This document shows, in pieces, positions 1 through 9,421 of a stretch of DNA of 64,000 nucleotides (positions are counted from its first letter, which is position 1; every line of letters starts with the position of its first letter). Origin of the DNA: Gangjinia marincola (GTDB taxonomy: Bacteria; Bacteroidota; Bacteroidia; Flavobacteriales; Flavobacteriaceae); NCBI RefSeq assembly GCF_039523415.1, contig NZ_BAAAFG010000014.1:124001-188000 (forward strand). The letters are read 5' to 3'. The notes under the pieces are model-generated. The model was not told where the DNA came from. It made no database searches and worked only from the letters and a program-made list of their open reading frames with translations. The translations under genes were made by a program, and so were the position numbers.

Positions 1-1061
1 CATCTTGGAGTGCAAAAATGGATGCACAAGCCAGCAGTGTTGGCGGAGTCATCGGGATCTTCTTCATGGCGTTGACCTTAGCATTAGTATCCTTTTCATG
101 TACCGGTCCTATTTTAGGGAGTTTACTGGGTGGTTCACTTACCACAGATGGTGGTGCATGGCAGCTTACTGCCGGGATGGGAGGTTTTGGATTAGCGTTA
201 GCCTTACCTTTTGCTTTGTTTGCGTTATTTCCCAACTGGTTGAATAATTTACCCAAAAGCGGTGGCTGGCTAAACACCGTAAAAGTTGTTTTAGGCTTTA
301 TCGAATTAGGACTTGCCTTTAAGTTTTTATCCAACGCAGATTTGGTTGAACATTGGGGCCTGCTTAAGCGCGAAATTTTTATCGGTATCTGGTTACTGGT
401 TGGTATAGGATTGATGCTGTATTTGTTTGGGGTGATTCGCTTTCCGCATGATGATAAAACGGCTAAAATTAAAGCTCCCCGAAAAGTACTGGGTGTCTTT
501 ACGTTGATGTTTGTGATCTATTTAGTGCCCGGTTTATCGAATACGGTTTACGCTAATTTGAAATTGTTGAGTGGTTTTCCGCCTCCGCTGTTTTATAGTG
601 TCTACGATAAAGACGCCAGCGGTCCGTTGGGACTAAAAGCGTATAAAGATTTTGACAAAGGCTTAGCGGCAGCCAAAGAAGCTAATAAACCCATTTTGCT
701 GGATTTTACCGGTTGGGCCTGTGTGAATTGTCGTAAAATGGAAGAGCAGGTATGGAGTGTACCACAAGTCTATGAAACGATTAAGAATAATTATATCTTG
801 ATTTCACTTTATGTAGATGATCGTGAAGAATTACCCCAAGAGGATCGGTTTAGCGTGAAGCGATCCAATGGTAGCATCAAAGAAATCCGCACCATTGGAG
901 ACCAATGGGCCACATTTCAAACGCTGAATTTTAAAAATAATTCTCAGCCATACTATGTCTTGCTTTCTCCTGATCTGGGACTGCTCAACACCCCAAAAGG
1001 CTATACGCCAAATGCGCAGGAGTTTTTGGAGTGGCTTAAAGTAGGGTCATTGAGCAATTGA
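1..1061 (+). CDS. dsbD: Thiol:disulfide interchange protein DsbD, C-terminal part (5' end outside window)
   Basis: The frame is already open at base 3, so the gene begins upstream; an ATG at 18 lies inside it. About 350 residues are visible. The first part is a polytopic membrane domain with the motif FSCTGPILG, which carries one of the redox cysteines of the DsbD membrane domain. It is followed by further hydrophobic helices and then a C-terminal thioredoxin-like domain with the active site WACVNCRK (about bases 715-740). DsbD proteins pass electrons from cytoplasmic thioredoxin across the inner membrane to periplasmic thiol proteins. The partner cysteine of the membrane domain and the N-terminal domain are not in the window. 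It is separated from the next gene by 97 bp containing a good promoter, so it is probably not part of the following operon. Confident on family; the exact subtype (DsbD or a shorter ScsB-like form) is open. Confidence 0.9.
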   Translation, partial: SWSAKMDAQASSVGGVIGIFFMALTLALVSFSCTGPILGSLLGGSLTTDGGAWQLTAGMGGFGLALALPFALFALFPNWLNNLPKSGGWLNTVKVVLGFIELGLAFKFLSNADLVEHWGLLKREIFIGIWLLVGIGLMLYLFGVIRFPHDDKTAKIKAPRKVLGVFTLMFVIYLVPGLSNTVYANLKLLSGFPPPLFYSVYDKDASGPLGLKAYKDFDKGLAAAKEANKPILLDFTGWACVNCRKMEEQVWSVPQVYETIKNNYILISLYVDDREELPQEDRFSVKRSNGSIKEIRTIGDQWATFQTLNFKNNSQPYYVLLSPDLGLLNTPKGYTPNAQEFLEWLKVGSLSN

Positions 1062-1108
1062 CATTCATTATTTGGGTGTTAAAGTTAAGAATTTCCTAAC
1101 GTTAAAAT

Positions 1109-1139
1109 TTTGCTAAAGCACCTTTTAACGATACATTTG
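1109..1139 (+). promoter_or_regulatory. Bacteroidota-type promoter of the toxin/SprB operon
   Basis: TTTG at 1109-1112 and TACATTTG at 1132-1139 match the -33 (TTTG) and -7 (TAnnTTTG) boxes of Bacteroidota housekeeping promoters. The spacer is 19 bases, which is the expected spacing. Transcription would start near 1146, leaving a leader of about 13 bases before the TTG start codon at 1159. This is the best promoter match I found in the window, and it is the only one I see in the 26.7 kb that follow. Confidence 0.7.
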
Positions 1140-1158
1140 CTTTCTAAACCGTTGGCTA

Positions 1159-3570
1159 TTGAAAAAAGCTTTACTCAGCTTATTGTCGCTTTCTTCTATT
1201 AGTTTCTTTGCTCAGGATTTAACTCAAATCGGTAAGGCTGATCTCTTTACGCTTAGTGGCGGAATAAACGCAAATACCATCTTTTACGATGGAACTGCAC
1301 TACGAGATCCTTTCACTTACATTTTAAGTGGTAATTTAAATGCCAATATTAGCGGGATTTATAACATTCCGATTTCATTTTCGTATTCTAATCAGGATTT
1401 TGAATATAGTCAGCCCTTTAAATTCAATCGGTTAAGCATTCATCCATCCTACAAATGGGTCACGGCTCATATTGGAGATGTAGCAAGTTCATTCTCACCT
1501 TACACGGTGAATGGACATCAATACACCGGATTGGGAGTGGACATTACCCCAAATAAACCCTATAAGATTAGCGCCTTTGGCGGAAGACTAATTAGAGCCC
1601 TGGAATATGATGAGGAGCGACCGGATCAATTACCCGCTTATCGCAGAATGGGCTACGGAATCAAATCCTCCTATCAATTCAAAAAAGCGAATGTAGGTCT
1701 TACGATTTTTGGTGCTAAAGATGATGAGAGTTCTTTAAATCAACCCGTGCCTGATGAAACCGGAATCACACCAAAAGAAAATCTGGTAGTGAGTCTGGAT
1801 GGAGGAATCACGCTTTTTGATAAAGCTGTATTGGGAGCAGAATTTGCTACCTCTGCGGTGACTCAAAACCTTAATGCTGCAGATGCTGAGGGAAACATTG
1901 GCGCACTGGGATTTGCCTTTGATGAAAAGACCACCACAAATTACTACAATGCCTTTAATGTGCGTTTGGATTATGCGATCCTAAAGGGGACCATTGGTGC
2001 AGGTTACGAACGCATCGACCCAGGCTACAATACGTTTGGCGCGTATTTTTTTAATAATGACCTGGAGAACATCACCGTTAATGCAACGCAAACTCTTTTT
2101 AAAGATAAATTGAGTCTAGGCGTAAATGCGGGACTGCAAAAGGATAATTTGGATAACAAAAAAAGCAGTCAGCAGGAGCGTACAGTCGTTGCGGTGAATG
2201 CAAATCTAACTGCCTCAGAGCGATTATCGCTTTCAGGATCCTATTCAAACTTTCAAAGTTTTACTAATATCCGTAGTCAGTTTGACTACATCAATCAGGT
2301 CACTGCCGTGGATAATTTGGATTCACTCAATTTTAGGCAGCTTACGCAAAACGCTAATCTGGCGGCTAATTACAGGCTGTCTAAGAACGAAAAAAAGCCC
2401 CAAACCATAAATGTAAATCTTTCGTATCAAGATACGCAGGACATTCAAGAAGAAGAATTCAATCAGTTTGAAACGACCATCAACACAAATGAATTTTTCA
2501 ATGGAGCGACCTCTTATACGCTGGGATTCACTGATCTCGCACTAAGTGTTTCTGCCGCTTATAACGCGACTATTACCAGTGCGGCAGAGGTAGAGACCCT
2601 CACTATGGGACCAAGTCTTGCAGTCAACAAACAGTTTTTTGAGAAAAAATTACGTAGTTCTCTCTCAAGTTCCTACAACACCTCCAGCCAAGATGAAGAA
2701 CAGCAATCCCGGATTCTCAACTTTAGACTTAATGCAGGATATACTTGGCTTGAAAAGCATCAATTTAATTTGAGTATACTTTCCCTGTTTAGAAATACCC
2801 CAACTGCAGACAATACTGATTTTACCGCGACGTTGGGATACAGCTATGCATTTACCACAGCCAAAAAGAAGGATGCGACTAAAGACAGAGCTGGCTTCAA
2901 TCGAAACACTGCACTAAGTTTGATTAAAGTACGCTATAGAGATAATGTATATGAAGGGAATGCGCAAGAAGTCTTGGATCAAATTAAACCGGCTTATCTT
3001 CAGGTAGCTGATATTGCCGGGAAAACCCAACTTGAACAGATTGATAAGCTAGCCAATGATTTGTTGTTGCTTCAGTTTGAAGAAGATGCGATACTACGGG
3101 ATAAGGTGATCGATTACTTAGATGCGTTGTATGCTGAAGCAGATTTTAATGTGTATTATAATGAAGTTTTAGCTGAGGCCGGTCGTGAACTACGTAATGA
3201 TGGTCGACGTCTATCTGGCGGAATTACCACACGATATCTTTCGGCGAAGACCGAAATAGAAAACACGCCTTTTGAAGGAATTGATCCAGAGGAAGTTGCC
3301 GATAAAAATTCCGGTGATTTTGAAGAATATTCAAAAAAATATGTTAAGTTTAGACTAGCTGAAAAACAGTACAACGCCCATATGCAAATGATGGACGATC
3401 TGGCACTGATAAAAAATGCTGAATCATTCGTAAAAATTCCTGAGTTACGACAATTTAGAGATCAACAAGAGCAGCAGGTAAGGGAGCTTTACCTGGCAAA
3501 TGAAGAAAGAGAAAATTTAAAGGATCTGTTACTGGAGGGAATGATTGACTACTTCCAAAAAAACAATTAA
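1159..3570 (+). CDS. Outer-membrane beta-barrel protein with helical C-terminal domain
   Basis: 803 aa. The start is a TTG (TTG AAA AAA GCT), chosen because it directly precedes a clean signal peptide (MKKALLSLLSLSSISFFAQ). No ATG in frame gives a better one. After the signal peptide come about 560 residues of alternating polar/hydrophobic strands rich in Asn, Tyr and Thr, typical of an outer-membrane barrel. There is no TonB box, plug domain or PorP/SprF signature that I recognise. From about residue 595 the protein changes to charged amphipathic helix (for example the DQIKPAYLQVADIAGKTQLE stretch) to the end. The gene stops 4 bp before the toxin-like gene, so the two are probably translationally coupled. 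By position it may anchor or transport the exported proteins of this operon. That role is inference; I do not recognise the family. Confidence 0.75.
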   Translation: MKKALLSLLSLSSISFFAQDLTQIGKADLFTLSGGINANTIFYDGTALRDPFTYILSGNLNANISGIYNIPISFSYSNQDFEYSQPFKFNRLSIHPSYKWVTAHIGDVASSFSPYTVNGHQYTGLGVDITPNKPYKISAFGGRLIRALEYDEERPDQLPAYRRMGYGIKSSYQFKKANVGLTIFGAKDDESSLNQPVPDETGITPKENLVVSLDGGITLFDKAVLGAEFATSAVTQNLNAADAEGNIGALGFAFDEKTTTNYYNAFNVRLDYAILKGTIGAGYERIDPGYNTFGAYFFNNDLENITVNATQTLFKDKLSLGVNAGLQKDNLDNKKSSQQERTVVAVNANLTASERLSLSGSYSNFQSFTNIRSQFDYINQVTAVDNLDSLNFRQLTQNANLAANYRLSKNEKKPQTINVNLSYQDTQDIQEEEFNQFETTINTNEFFNGATSYTLGFTDLALSVSAAYNATITSAAEVETLTMGPSLAVNKQFFEKKLRSSLSSSYNTSSQDEEQQSRILNFRLNAGYTWLEKHQFNLSILSLFRNTPTADNTDFTATLGYSYAFTTAKKKDATKDRAGFNRNTALSLIKVRYRDNVYEGNAQEVLDQIKPAYLQVADIAGKTQLEQIDKLANDLLLLQFEEDAILRDKVIDYLDALYAEADFNVYYNEVLAEAGRELRNDGRRLSGGITTRYLSAKTEIENTPFEGIDPEEVADKNSGDFEEYSKKYVKFRLAEKQYNAHMQMMDDLALIKNAESFVKIPELRQFRDQQEQQVRELYLANEERENLKDLLLEGMIDYFQKNN

Positions 3571-3574
3571 CTGC

Positions 3575-6500
3575 ATGAAAAGACATTTACTCACCCTCAT
3601 TTTATTTCTTTTTGCTCTAGGTTCAGGTATTGCGCAAACTTTTCCTGTGCAGTTAAATCCTGTTGCTTTCCCTCCGCATCCGGTGTATCTCAATGATTAT
3701 GCAGACCAGGCAGCGACTTTTGAGAAGCTTCAACTACAAATTATTCTTTCAGATTTAACCGTCGAAAATAGAAACGTGCGACTTAAGGTATATGTAGAAG
3801 GAGAGGGAATAAACGCTTCTAGTAAAGATGTGGTCGTTGGCGCACCGGCGCTGTTTTTGGATGGGGGCATTCCGCTTCAGTTAAATTCGGTTGATCTGGC
3901 ACCCTATTTTGAATTTCAAAATTTACAGGGGATCACCCAAACAGCTTATGCACAATCGTTGCCCGAAGGGATTTATAACTTTTGTTATGAGATCTATGAT
4001 GTCATTAGTGCAGAACGTCTATCACAAAAAAGCTGTAGTTCTTTTATCTTATTTCAAAATGATCCTCCGCTGCTTAATCTTCCGCTTAATGAGGCCATCA
4101 TCAATGAGATGAATCCTACCAACATCAACTTTACCTGGACACCACGTCACATCAATGTGACCAACGTACAATATGAATTTACCATGGTAGAGATCTGGGA
4201 TGAGAATATGGATCCCCAGGCATTGTTTTTAGGCTCTCAACCCTTTTATCAAACTATAACCAGCCAAACCTCCTTATTATACGGCCCGGCAGAGCCTTTA
4301 CTCCTCACCGGGAAACGCTATGCCTGGCGGGTACGTGCTTTTGCGACTCAAGGCAATGAAGAAATAGGTGTATTTACCAATAATGGGTTTAGTGAAATCT
4401 ATTGGTTTGATTACCCGATGGATTGTGGAGCACCTGCCTTTTTAAGTACAGATGAGTTGAGTGATACCTTTGCTAAGGTAAGCTGGCAGGGCGATTTATC
4501 GCACCTGGATTATACGGTGATGTATCGGGAAAAAAACGCCAATTCTGATTGGTATGAGTTGGAGACTCCGCGGGATTATCTCCAGATCAATAACCTTGCA
4601 CCAGAGACTACCTATGAATATAAAATTCGCGGGAATTGCCAGTTTAATAGTTACGGCGAATCACCTATGGCAGAATTCACTACGCTGGATGAGTCTGCAT
4701 CAGCCTATCAGGGGTGTAACATTGAACCCGATCCTGTAGATTTATCGAATCAGGATCTACTGCAAGAGCTATTTATTAATGATGTTTTTACCGCGGGTGA
4801 CTTCCCGGTGACGGTATTAGAAGTTACTAGTGGAAATGCACCTTTTAGCGGTGGTGGATTCATTAACGTGCCCTATTTACTGGATACCAAGATAGCCGTT
4901 GTTTTTAATGGAATTCAGATTAATACCGATATGCAACTGGTTTCTGGGGTGGTAGAAACGACCTACGATGCAGACTGGGGCAATATTGATTTCTTAGAAG
5001 ACTTTACCGAAATATTTGAGGGAGCCAATGATCTGGATGTTATCGAACTTGATTTTGACATCACTACTGATAATATTGAAGTCAATGACGATGGAACAAT
5101 TACGATTACCGATCCAGATACGGGAATCACTGTGAACTACCCTGGTGGTGACGATGTGACAATTACCGATGCCAGCGGGGATGTTTTTAACGTGTCTAGT
5201 GACGGGACCATTACAGAAGGAGGCCAAGTGGGAGAAGGCGGACCAATAGATACCAGCACATTACCCGGATTTACAGGAGGGCAATTAACCCAGTTATCAG
5301 CACAAGGTATTAAAGTCGTATTTCAAGATGCAACCACCTATACCTATGGTTACGATGCAAAGCCTAATGTTGCAGGAGTGGACGATTTATACGAAGAAAT
5401 CTTAGATGCATCCGGCAATCCGTATGGTATCGTAAACAAGGCCGTGCAACTTTCTGGGATTGATGCGATCAATGCTCAAATCATTACAAATGATGACGCT
5501 TTAAAAGATCAGCTGGTATTTAAAACTGAACAAGGTGCAGAAATCGAAAAGACAATCACGAATGATATCGCTACCCTTACGCTAAACGGTCAATTTGAAT
5601 TTGAATCGCAGCGTATTTATGCTACGCTACAACCCCAGGATTCAACAGATGCGAATCAAACTCAGACCATCGCCGGTGCGTTTGATTTATGGCACCTGGC
5701 ACAGCGCGATGTAAATCTTACCGTGGTCGCGATTAACGGAGCCACAATTCCTGATAATTTGAATGCGGTATTGAACGATCAGGTGTTTAAAAAAGCAGCA
5801 GTTCAATTTAACATCACAGAAACCACCTTCAATTTAGATCCAGCTACGTATGGAGGAGATACAGTACAAATAGGAGAGAGTGGTGCATTTGCGAATTATA
5901 CAGATGATCAACGCAATATCATAAATGCATATAAAGCTGAAAACTATGATCCCGATCAGTATTATATTTTCTTATTCGATCAAAATATTGCACCCAGCAG
6001 GTCAGTAGGTGGATTTATGCCCTTAGGCAGGCAATTTGGTTTTGTATTTAGTACGGTAGACTCACCCGAAGAAGGCAAGAACAGCATTGCCGGTACTATC
6101 GCTCATGAAGTTGGTCATGGAGTCTTCGCTTTAGAACATCCTTTCACCCAATTAGGAACTCCGCAGGGTTCAACCAATTGGTTGATGGATTATGGCAGCG
6201 GACTGGAATTAAATCACCTGGATTGGGCTAAAATTCATGATCCAGGTCTACAGTTTTATTTATTTCAAGATGATGAGGATGGAGAGAGTGCAGTAATTCT
6301 AAGTGAATTACCTGATGAGTTAGGAATTACATTTGAAGAAGAAGTTTACTATCCATTCTGGACACCATCAAATAAAAAGTTTTTATTAAAGAAGTCTGAT
6401 TTTATAAAACCTATATTTTATTATGGAATTTATGACGACAGGCATGAAAAAGTAAATCCAGGATCACTTACAGGTTTTACTTTAGTCACGCAGAGTGACT

Positions 6501-9415
6501 CTATTTCTTATAGAGCAAATTTTTCCTCTACAGGAGAAGTATTTAATGGATATAAATTAGTTGGAGGAGATGATTTCTATACTCCGGAATCATATAATAA
6601 TACCATAACAACAGATAAGCTTACTATTGGTTATCCTTCACCCATATCAGGCTCTGCTGGCTACATAGTTGCTAAGCATATAAATGATATACAAAGTTTC
6701 TCTGCCGTGTCAGAGAATGTTGTAGAAACCAATACACTTTCTTTCTTTCCAAATTTCTCAAATCAAGTATTTGCGAAGGAATATTCTGATCAATTGCTAA
6801 TCGGAGATTCACAAACTTCAATCACATCACTATATAGAAATACAATTAACGGGCATCAAAATTCTGAAGAATATCTTTTACTACTAAAAATAGCGGAATG
6901 GAGAAATCGTTTTCCGGAGACGTTTGAACTATTCACTACCACTTTTGATGATTGGGATACCAATAACCTTGTTAAATCAATAAATATTCCTCCTACACAA
7001 TATAGCCCCGGTTCATATGAATATTTTGGAGATTGGAATGCGAGAATGTCCGAGAATAATAATGAACTATTTAATCAATGGTCATCAGGTGATAAGGTTT
7101 TGTTTTATCAAACTTTTTTACAAGAGTTTGTCGTTTATGCAAAGAATCAAGCACAAGCTACACAAGATTGTCTTTCAAACTTTGATAGTGATAATTCCAT
7201 AAGTGCAACGGAACTATTGCATTGTCTTAAATTTGCTAGTGAGGATCAAATAAGAAATGACATTAGTTATGATGGCAGGATGAATGCTATCAAGAAACTA
7301 ATATCCCAATTTTGGACAGATGGTAGAAGTGAAGAAGCAATTAACAAACTAATTAAACATGTTCCTCAAAACTTTGATTCTAATCAATTTATTTTAGATC
7401 TTGAAAATACGTGCGAAGTTACCTTGCAGATTAAAGGTTCAGGAAACTACGGTAATAATGTAGAGTCTAAATTAGTATGTCTTTGGGAGGTATTATTCGA
7501 AAGTATCGATGATGGTACGTTTCTTTTTTCCGGAGATAACAGGAAAGAGTTGATCACACTTTTACTGAATCAATACTATAAGACCATTTGGTTCTCAGAT
7601 GATTTAGCTGCATATCAAAGTGATCTATTGAATTTTGAAATTGAGGCTACTCAAAATTTAAGTTACCAATACGGGTATCAGAATATATTTAGGAGACTTT
7701 GGACAGATGTGAAATTTGGATTTACCCATATGTATACAAATCCAAATGATTTTTACTCTTCAATTGACACTAGTGTTGATCTGGATAATGCCAATATCAT
7801 AGCAGAGCAAACAGTAAAGACAGGGATATTCTTGTCCAATACAAACTTCATCAATTCTCATAAGCCATTTGATTTGGTTATGATAACTAATTTATCAAAT
7901 CAAGACTTGCTTAAAGATTTTACTCTTACTGATGATTCTGGATTGCCTATAGCAGTTCCGGCCCCGGCATTACTACTACATTATATGAGCAGAGTAGGAG
8001 ATCTTGAGACTCAAGGAGATTTGTTGCAGACTGGTGTTGATGTGGTTTCCCTGGTCATCCCTGGTGGTCAATTAGCACAACTTAGCAAAATAGGAAAAGT
8101 TATTTATTATGCTGATAAGATAAGTTCAGTAACCAGTATTGCAGGGAGTGCGTTTAGAGATGACATACCAGAGTTGGCAGATTTATTTAATAAGGTAAGT
8201 TTAGCTACGGGAGTAGTGAGTATTACCGATTTTGCAATTTCAAGCAAACTAAAAAATTTAAGAGATTTAGACGCCTTAAATCGAACTCCAACTCAAATTG
8301 CTAATCAAACCGATCAGGTTGCAACCGAAATAAATCAATTACAAAACACATTAGACAACGATGGCGATAATCTGCTAAGTTATGCTTCTCATAGTGAAAT
8401 CGGAGCAACTAAGGAATTATTAGAGAGGGATCGTCTCACCTTGGATGAAATGGGACACCTAGATAGTGGTAAAAGGCAAAATATCGATTTGGCAATTTCT
8501 CATTTAACTGCCAGATTAAATGACGTAGAAAATTATTTTACATCCACCTATCCAACAATTATAGCTAGAATTAATGATGATGTGTTGTTGTCACGATTTA
8601 TTTCTGATTTTGGTCAACATCCCGATAAACTAGATGAAATCTTAGATAATTTAGATTTGGTAGATGCATGGAAAGTCTGCTACGTCGCTAATGTTGTCGA
8701 CACACTGAGTATTGATATAAATTTTCTTCAGATTTTATCAAATCAGATAATTGATGGATCTTATTCCATGAATTCCATAGAAGATTTTATGAGAATTTCA
8801 AATGTAGATTATTCATATTCTAGGCTCAATTCTGACGAACTCTTTCTATTAACACCTGAAATATCAGAAATTGAAACAATATCAATTCATCGATATACTA
8901 AATCCTCTTTTGATCTAAATGGTAATTTTTATAGTGGAAATCCAAACTCAATAGATTTAGCTTGGGCTGAAATTCTTGATAACGCAATAGATAAATTACA
9001 GGATACAAGGAAATATGAGGGATCAGTCTTTCGGGGACAGAATCTTGATGCATCTTTAGTTCAGTCTAAATATATTGAGCCTTATAATTTAGCACAATCC
9101 AATGGAAGCACTGCAATAGTAACTGAAACTGGCTATCTTTCCACAAGTAGTAATACAGAAGTAGCAAATAATTTTATAGATCAATTTTATAATCCAGATA
9201 AACTGCAGGTTAAGTTTATTATAAACTCTAAAACGGGAGTGGATATAGATGATATATCAGACTACGGAAAAAACTTATGTAATACTAATCCAAATTGTAA
9301 TTTTATTCAAGATGAAGTAATCATTAAGAAGGGGCTGAACTTTGAGGTGATTAATGTGTACGATGAGTTAATCGATGGACGAATTGTGAAGATTATAAGA
9401 ATGAATGAACTTTAA
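3575..9415 (+). CDS. Exported polymorphic-toxin-like protein: FN3, zincin pretoxin domain and C-terminal ADP-ribosyltransferase
   Basis: 1946 aa from the ATG at 3575. That start gives the signal peptide MKRHLLTLILFLFALGSGIAQ; an in-frame ATG 30 bases upstream overlaps the previous gene. Residues about 22-280 are beta-rich, resembling the N-terminus of large Bacteroidota exported proteins. A fibronectin-III domain covers about 284-380, followed by Asp/Gly-rich beta repeats. At 844-855 is HEVGHGVFALEH, followed by a Met-turn (LMDYGSG, M871), as in zincin peptidases. An EF-hand-like DSDNSIS lies near 1205. A hydrophobic pretoxin-like helix region (TGVDVVSLVIPGG) lies near 1485-1560. The C-terminal 150 residues have ADP-ribosyltransferase signatures: FRGQ (R1820), LSTSS (S1856-T-S) and QDE (Q1912, E1914). 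There is no T9SS tail; the C-terminus is the toxin. After about residue 900 the DNA becomes markedly more AT-rich. The start of the next gene 6 bp downstream encodes the likely immunity protein. ART assignment comes from motifs only; the target is unknown. Confidence 0.8.
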   Translation: MKRHLLTLILFLFALGSGIAQTFPVQLNPVAFPPHPVYLNDYADQAATFEKLQLQIILSDLTVENRNVRLKVYVEGEGINASSKDVVVGAPALFLDGGIPLQLNSVDLAPYFEFQNLQGITQTAYAQSLPEGIYNFCYEIYDVISAERLSQKSCSSFILFQNDPPLLNLPLNEAIINEMNPTNINFTWTPRHINVTNVQYEFTMVEIWDENMDPQALFLGSQPFYQTITSQTSLLYGPAEPLLLTGKRYAWRVRAFATQGNEEIGVFTNNGFSEIYWFDYPMDCGAPAFLSTDELSDTFAKVSWQGDLSHLDYTVMYREKNANSDWYELETPRDYLQINNLAPETTYEYKIRGNCQFNSYGESPMAEFTTLDESASAYQGCNIEPDPVDLSNQDLLQELFINDVFTAGDFPVTVLEVTSGNAPFSGGGFINVPYLLDTKIAVVFNGIQINTDMQLVSGVVETTYDADWGNIDFLEDFTEIFEGANDLDVIELDFDITTDNIEVNDDGTITITDPDTGITVNYPGGDDVTITDASGDVFNVSSDGTITEGGQVGEGGPIDTSTLPGFTGGQLTQLSAQGIKVVFQDATTYTYGYDAKPNVAGVDDLYEEILDASGNPYGIVNKAVQLSGIDAINAQIITNDDALKDQLVFKTEQGAEIEKTITNDIATLTLNGQFEFESQRIYATLQPQDSTDANQTQTIAGAFDLWHLAQRDVNLTVVAINGATIPDNLNAVLNDQVFKKAAVQFNITETTFNLDPATYGGDTVQIGESGAFANYTDDQRNIINAYKAENYDPDQYYIFLFDQNIAPSRSVGGFMPLGRQFGFVFSTVDSPEEGKNSIAGTIAHEVGHGVFALEHPFTQLGTPQGSTNWLMDYGSGLELNHLDWAKIHDPGLQFYLFQDDEDGESAVILSELPDELGITFEEEVYYPFWTPSNKKFLLKKSDFIKPIFYYGIYDDRHEKVNPGSLTGFTLVTQSDSISYRANFSSTGEVFNGYKLVGGDDFYTPESYNNTITTDKLTIGYPSPISGSAGYIVAKHINDIQSFSAVSENVVETNTLSFFPNFSNQVFAKEYSDQLLIGDSQTSITSLYRNTINGHQNSEEYLLLLKIAEWRNRFPETFELFTTTFDDWDTNNLVKSINIPPTQYSPGSYEYFGDWNARMSENNNELFNQWSSGDKVLFYQTFLQEFVVYAKNQAQATQDCLSNFDSDNSISATELLHCLKFASEDQIRNDISYDGRMNAIKKLISQFWTDGRSEEAINKLIKHVPQNFDSNQFILDLENTCEVTLQIKGSGNYGNNVESKLVCLWEVLFESIDDGTFLFSGDNRKELITLLLNQYYKTIWFSDDLAAYQSDLLNFEIEATQNLSYQYGYQNIFRRLWTDVKFGFTHMYTNPNDFYSSIDTSVDLDNANIIAEQTVKTGIFLSNTNFINSHKPFDLVMITNLSNQDLLKDFTLTDDSGLPIAVPAPALLLHYMSRVGDLETQGDLLQTGVDVVSLVIPGGQLAQLSKIGKVIYYADKISSVTSIAGSAFRDDIPELADLFNKVSLATGVVSITDFAISSKLKNLRDLDALNRTPTQIANQTDQVATEINQLQNTLDNDGDNLLSYASHSEIGATKELLERDRLTLDEMGHLDSGKRQNIDLAISHLTARLNDVENYFTSTYPTIIARINDDVLLSRFISDFGQHPDKLDEILDNLDLVDAWKVCYVANVVDTLSIDINFLQILSNQIIDGSYSMNSIEDFMRISNVDYSYSRLNSDELFLLTPEISEIETISIHRYTKSSFDLNGNFYSGNPNSIDLAWAEILDNAIDKLQDTRKYEGSVFRGQNLDASLVQSKYIEPYNLAQSNGSTAIVTETGYLSTSSNTEVANNFIDQFYNPDKLQVKFIINSKTGVDIDDISDYGKNLCNTNPNCNFIQDEVIIKKGLNFEVINVYDELIDGRIVKIIRMNEL

Positions 9416-9421
9416 GCGAAC

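Noticed and set aside
3575..9415. RHS/YD-repeat or CdiA-type toxin
   Set aside because: No YD repeats, RHS core, filamentous haemagglutinin repeats or two-partner TPS domain; the body is FN3 and beta-rich repeats with a zincin.
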